Below are positions 61,063 through 64,000 of a stretch of DNA of 64,000 nt, one piece after another (position 1 is the stretch's first letter; each line of letters opens with the position of its first letter). A program made the position numbers and the translations under genes. The DNA is from Lacipirellula limnantheis (GTDB lineage: Bacteria > Planctomycetota > Planctomycetia > Pirellulales > Lacipirellulaceae), in NCBI RefSeq assembly GCF_007746075.1, contig NZ_CP036339.1:2180885-2244884 (forward strand), written 5' to 3'. Under the pieces are notes generated by a model. That model ran no database searches, was not told the DNA's origin, and worked only from the letters and a program-made list of their open reading frames with translations.

Positions 61063-62265
61063 ATGCCCGACTTTGCGTACATAGCTCGAACCACGACAGG
61101 CCAGCGCGTCGAAGGCGTGTTGTCTGCCGGTACGCAGCGCGAAGCCTTGCTGGCTCTGTCGGGAAAAGATCTCTTCCCCGTTCAGGTGAAGGCCTCGGGC
61201 GGCAAGGTCGCGCAGGCGGGGTCGCTGAAGGTTCGCCCGCAGGCGATGTCGCAGTTCTACGTCCAGATGGCCGCGCTGCTGCGGAGCGGGGTGCCGCTGC
61301 TGCGGTCGTTGGAAGTGTTAGGTCGACAGTCGACCAATCCAACGCTCAAGAAGATCGTCGATGATCTCCACGCTCGCATTACCGAGGGCGATTCGCTCGC
61401 CGAGGCCATGGCGCGGCATCCGCGCGCCTTCAACGATCTATCGCGCAGCATTATTCGCGCGGGCGGGGAAGGCGGGTTCCTGGAGGAAGCTCTGGAGCGC
61501 GTGGCGAAGTTCACCGATCAACAGGCCGAACTCAAAGGCCGCGTCATGGGGGCGATGGCGTATCCCATTTTCCTCGCGGTGTTCGGCGTCACGATCGTCA
61601 CCGTGCTGGTGATCTTCTTCGTGCCGAAATTTGAAGACCTCTTCGCACGATTGCGGGCGAAGGGCGAACTGCCGGCGCTCACCGATTGGTTGCTGTTCGT
61701 GAGCGACAGCGTTCATTCGTACGGCCTCATCATCGCGGTCGTCGTTGCGGGGGTCGTGCTGCTGGCGCGCAATCAACTGCAGACCGAACAAGGGAAGTGG
61801 TGGCTCGACCGCGTGCGGTTGAAGATTCCGCAAGCGGGGACGATTTACCAGAATCTCGCCGTTTCCCGCTTTTGTCGCGTGCTCGGCACATTGCTCGCCG
61901 GCGGCGTGCCGATCGTGCGGTCGCTGAAGATCAGCAGCGATTCGACGGGCAACCGCGTGCTGGCGGCGGCGATCAATGAGGCGGCTGATAACATTACGGC
62001 GGGCCAGTCGCTGGCGACGCCGCTCGGGGCGAGCGGCCACTTTCCGCCAAACGTCGTCGAAATGGTTGCCGTGGCCGAGCAATCGAACACGCTGGAAACG
62101 GTGCTGACGAACATCGCCGACTCATTGGAAAAGGAAACTTGGCGTCGGCTCGACCTCTTCGTGCGGCTGCTGGAACCGGTGCTGCTGCTGGTCCTGGCGT
62201 CGGCGGTGCTGGTGATCGTAGTCGCGCTGATGCTCCCTATGCTAAAATCCGCGATGGCGATGTGA
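61063..62265 (+). CDS. gspF: Type II secretion inner-membrane protein GspF
   Basis: 400 residues from ATG 61063. Two GspF domains: the first (~65-190) with LEVLGRQSTNPTLKKI and RSIIRAGGEGGFLEEAL, the second (~270-390) with FCRVLGTLLAGGVPIVRSL and EMVAVAEQSNTLETVL; three membrane helices lie at ~165-190, ~215-240 and ~375-400. It is the platform protein for the secretion ATPase GspE. The right arm of the inserted element covers the place of its ribosome-binding site, so translation initiation may be altered. Confidence 0.94.
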   Translation: MPDFAYIARTTTGQRVEGVLSAGTQREALLALSGKDLFPVQVKASGGKVAQAGSLKVRPQAMSQFYVQMAALLRSGVPLLRSLEVLGRQSTNPTLKKIVDDLHARITEGDSLAEAMARHPRAFNDLSRSIIRAGGEGGFLEEALERVAKFTDQQAELKGRVMGAMAYPIFLAVFGVTIVTVLVIFFVPKFEDLFARLRAKGELPALTDWLLFVSDSVHSYGLIIAVVVAGVVLLARNQLQTEQGKWWLDRVRLKIPQAGTIYQNLAVSRFCRVLGTLLAGGVPIVRSLKISSDSTGNRVLAAAINEAADNITAGQSLATPLGASGHFPPNVVEMVAVAEQSNTLETVLTNIADSLEKETWRRLDLFVRLLEPVLLLVLASAVLVIVVALMLPMLKSAMAM

Positions 62266-62292
62266 GCGAAACGATATCGCGGTCGTTGAACA

Positions 62293-62481
62293 GAACCACC
62301 AAGGCACGAAGACATGAAGGAAAGCACGAAGCGGGGGGAAGGCAAGGATTCGAGTTTGAGCGCTTGATATGTTTTTTGTTAAGCAGAAGACCGAGCCACA
62401 CCCGTCTTACCTGAATGGATCAATGCATCAATCTATTTCCTCTTAGTGTCTTTCTTTGTGTCTTCGTGCCTTCGTGGTTAG
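62293..62481. repeat. Inverted-repeat hairpin element (CACGAAG type) between gspF and gspG
   Basis: Arms at about 62293-62331 and 62440-62481 pair (AACCAC.AAGGCACGAAGACA core). The spacer is about 110 nt with no gene. It fills most of the 322-bp gap between two genes of the same operon. Confidence 0.85.
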
Positions 62482-62587
62482 GTATTCATTGGTAAGTATT
62501 TCCCACCAGCGGCTTCGCGCAACGGCTTTCCTCGTCGTCGCCAGCCGCTCCAGACCTCCCCAGGCAAGTGAGAGGAAAGGATTTGTC

Positions 62588-63022
62588 ATGACTGGAAGCA
62601 GAGTGACCAACCGTCGGGCCCGCCGCGCCACCGGTTTTACCCTTATCGAAGTTCTCCTGGTGCTGATCATCCTGGTGATTATCGGTTCGCTGGCGGTGAA
62701 TGTCTTCACCGGCACGCAGGACAAGGCGAGCATCAACGCCGCTAAATCGAACATTCCGCTCGTGCGGACCGCAATCGACATGTATCGCCTGGATATGAAC
62801 AAGTACCCGACGAAGCTCGCCGACCTGTGGGAGCAGCCCAGCGACACGTCCGCTTCTGACAAATGGGCGGGCCCCTACATGGAAGAGTTGAAGGCTGACC
62901 CGTGGGGCAATGAGTATCAATACACCGCCGAGGGGAAAAAGAACGCCAATAAGTACGATTTCTGGTCGAACGGTCCCGACGGTCAGAGCGGCTCGGAAGA
63001 CGACATCGGCAACTGGGAGTAA
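62588..63022 (+). CDS. gspG: Type II secretion major pseudopilin GspG
   Basis: 144 residues from ATG 62588, with GAGAGGAAAGGA upstream. The prepilin motif is perfect (TGFTLIEVLLVLIILVIIGS), preceded by a 15-residue basic leader. The C-terminal calcium-binding pseudopilin domain is visible (TDPWGNEYQY-like DPWGNEYQYTAEGKK, then SNGPDGQSGSEDDIGNWE). It is the main subunit of the secretion pseudopilus. Confidence 0.94.
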   Translation: MTGSRVTNRRARRATGFTLIEVLLVLIILVIIGSLAVNVFTGTQDKASINAAKSNIPLVRTAIDMYRLDMNKYPTKLADLWEQPSDTSASDKWAGPYMEELKADPWGNEYQYTAEGKKNANKYDFWSNGPDGQSGSEDDIGNWE

Positions 63023-63076
63023 CCGATGCCGACGCCCGGCGCCATTGCGGCCCTCAACCAACCACACGCGCACTTC

Positions 63077-63160
63077 AGCCCTCGGCTCCGCCGGGGGGGA
63101 GCGTTAGGTAGGACGACGTTGAATGGCATGGTGACCGACCACAGGGCGGAGCCGGGGGCT
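63077..63160. repeat. Inverted repeat (AGCCCTCGGCTCCGCC type) running into gspH
   Basis: Arm 63077-63092 and arm 63145-63160 are reverse complements at 15 of 16 positions, with a 52-nt spacer. The right arm lies inside the coding sequence for the leader of the next pseudopilin. Confidence 0.82.
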
Positions 63161-63823
63161 GCCAATCCGCACGGCATGACGCTCATTGAAATCCTGGTCG
63201 TCCTCGCGCTGTTGGTAATCATTGGCGGCCTTGTGATCCCCGTATTCACCGGCAGCATGGCGTCGGTGCGTTTGCGCCGCGCCGGCGATCAAGTCATCAC
63301 CGGTTGGTCGCGGGCCCGGGCGGAAGCGATCGAAACGGGGACGCCGTACCAGTTTCGCTTCACGCCGAACACTGGGACATTTGTCGTTGAACCGTGGACG
63401 GGCCTACTCGGCACGACAGGCAGTTCCGCCGGTGGCGCCGCGGCTGCTGGGGCAACGACCGCCGCCGCGACCGCGACGACCGGCAGCGGCGCCAACTCCA
63501 CGACCGCCGCGACTGCGGCGGCCGGCGTTAGCACCGTCACCAACGCATCGCTGCCGGAAGAGATCGTCTTCCAGAGCGGCGAACTGGCAGTCGAGGATTT
63601 TCAATCGGGCGAGCGGAGCGTCGGATCGCTCCAAGACGCCCAAGCGTCGCTATCGGCGCCGATTCTGTTCTTCCCCGATGGGACCGCGTCGGAAGCATCG
63701 ATCCTGCTGACTAACGGCAAGCAGCAGTTTGTCCGCGCGTCGGTCCGTGGCCTGACCGGCGTCGGGCGGGCGAGTGCGATCCTCAGCCAAGAGGAACTGC
63801 AGCGCGCTGATCGACGTAAGTAA
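63128..63823 (+). CDS. Type II secretion minor pseudopilin GspH-like
   Basis: 231 residues from ATG 63128, giving a 16-residue leader before the prepilin motif HGMTLIEILVVLALLVIIGG; an in-frame start at 63026 would give a very long leader. After the helix there is a GspH-type segment (RRAGDQVITGWSRARAEAIETG), an Ala/Thr-rich low-complexity loop (~105-145) and a beta-rich end. A hairpin repeat encodes part of the leader, so the original start may have been changed by insertion. It follows gspG by a few bases or 105 bp, depending on the start. Confidence 0.82.
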   Translation: MVTDHRAEPGAANPHGMTLIEILVVLALLVIIGGLVIPVFTGSMASVRLRRAGDQVITGWSRARAEAIETGTPYQFRFTPNTGTFVVEPWTGLLGTTGSSAGGAAAAGATTAAATATTGSGANSTTAATAAAGVSTVTNASLPEEIVFQSGELAVEDFQSGERSVGSLQDAQASLSAPILFFPDGTASEASILLTNGKQQFVRASVRGLTGVGRASAILSQEELQRADRRK

Positions 63824-63923
63824 ACTGAACCTGGCTAACATTTGAAGTCTGCGGCTCTCTCGCCCAGATGGCGAGGGGACTAGAGGAGCAAAGAGAATCG
63901 CAGATCGCCGATCATTCACTTCT

Positions 63924-64000
63924 ATGGTCCGAATCATTGATCATCGCGGCTCCTCAATTCGCGGCCCGCAGCGGCGCCGTCCAGCCTCTGCGTGCGGCCA
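63924..64000 (+). CDS. Probable next pseudopilin gene (GspI-like), start only
   Basis: From ATG 63924 the frame stays open to the window edge and reads a basic, Arg/Ser-rich leader ending in RRRPASACG, the kind of segment that precedes FTLLE-type prepilin motifs. With its place after gspE-F-G-H, a gspI-like gene is likely. The diagnostic motif lies outside the window. Confidence 0.45.
   Translation, partial: MVRIIDHRGSSIRGPQRRRPASACG

Noticed and set aside
9056-62481. CRISPR arrays
   Set aside because: The repeated words are degenerate and arranged as inverted arms, without regular spacers or cas genes.

Overview
The window reads as chromosome of a GC-rich planctomycete, most likely Pirellulales. 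The basis is a set of clade markers rather than a marker gene: a DUF1559 pseudopilin-like protein, PEP-CTERM and dockerin domains on secreted proteins, a Cys-rich DUF6666-type envelope protein, the FESLEAR..VMSA N-terminal motif on a giant protease, short N-terminal RFSLRRLL-type membrane proteins and a PrkA/YeaH/SpoVR operon. No rRNA or tRNA gene, CRISPR array or classical insertion sequence was seen.

Layout. 1-9 kb: end of a sugar isomerase/epimerase, a ribbon-helix-helix protein inside a cluster of TGCTAGCA palindromes, a secreted PQQ-propeller protein, about 1 kb without a gene, and a 1,634-residue modular subtilase. 9-15 kb: a dihydropyrimidinase/hydantoinase, then a TetR regulator with a clear operator and a DevBCA-type exporter. 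15-20 kb: an SbcD-like/SbcC-like (YhaO/YhaN) pair in which the phosphoesterase has unusual motifs. 20-38 kb: envelope, signalling and housekeeping genes (TPR protein, HD-GYP protein, GSDH-type sugar dehydrogenase, aldehyde dehydrogenase, HtrA protease, lipoprotein, PDZ protein, DUF6666 protein). 38-45 kb: prkA, yeaH-like and spoVR genes, followed by a small hypothetical and a lone nucleotidyltransferase. 44.7-58.7 kb: hemQ, then a dense nucleoside/nucleobase salvage neighbourhood (upp, CNT transporter, hpt, cdd, pyrimidine-nucleoside phosphorylase, two tandem purine nucleoside phosphorylases, deoC, AMP nucleosidase, guanine-deaminase-like enzyme). 58.9 kb to the end: a type II secretion operon (gspE, gspF, gspG, gspH, probable gspI start).

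The salvage genes form one logic. The CNT carrier imports nucleosides; Cdd deaminates cytidine; the phosphorylases release bases and (deoxy)ribose-1-phosphate; DeoC removes the deoxyribose; Upp and Hpt rescue the bases; AMP nucleosidase and the deaminase feed in AMP and guanine.

The most unusual signal lies between the genes. At least twelve gaps, many inside operons, hold an inverted repeat of roughly 80-200 bp. Its arms are 25-45 nt long and built from short degenerate tandem words (CACGAAG, GCGAAGG, ACAGAG, AATGACG, CTGACAA, GATGAACGC). The words differ between loci, but the two arms at one locus match each other. One locus, between gspE and gspF, has the same plan (arms 27/28 identical) but encloses a gene for a four-helix-bundle (23S rRNA intervening-sequence type) protein. 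I propose that this is the protein-coding member of an element family of which the others are gene-less relatives. Three further short repeat families (AGCCC..GGCTCCGCC, TTCTGTCGCGACA, GGTGTCGGGAGCC) use the same arm-spacer-arm plan.
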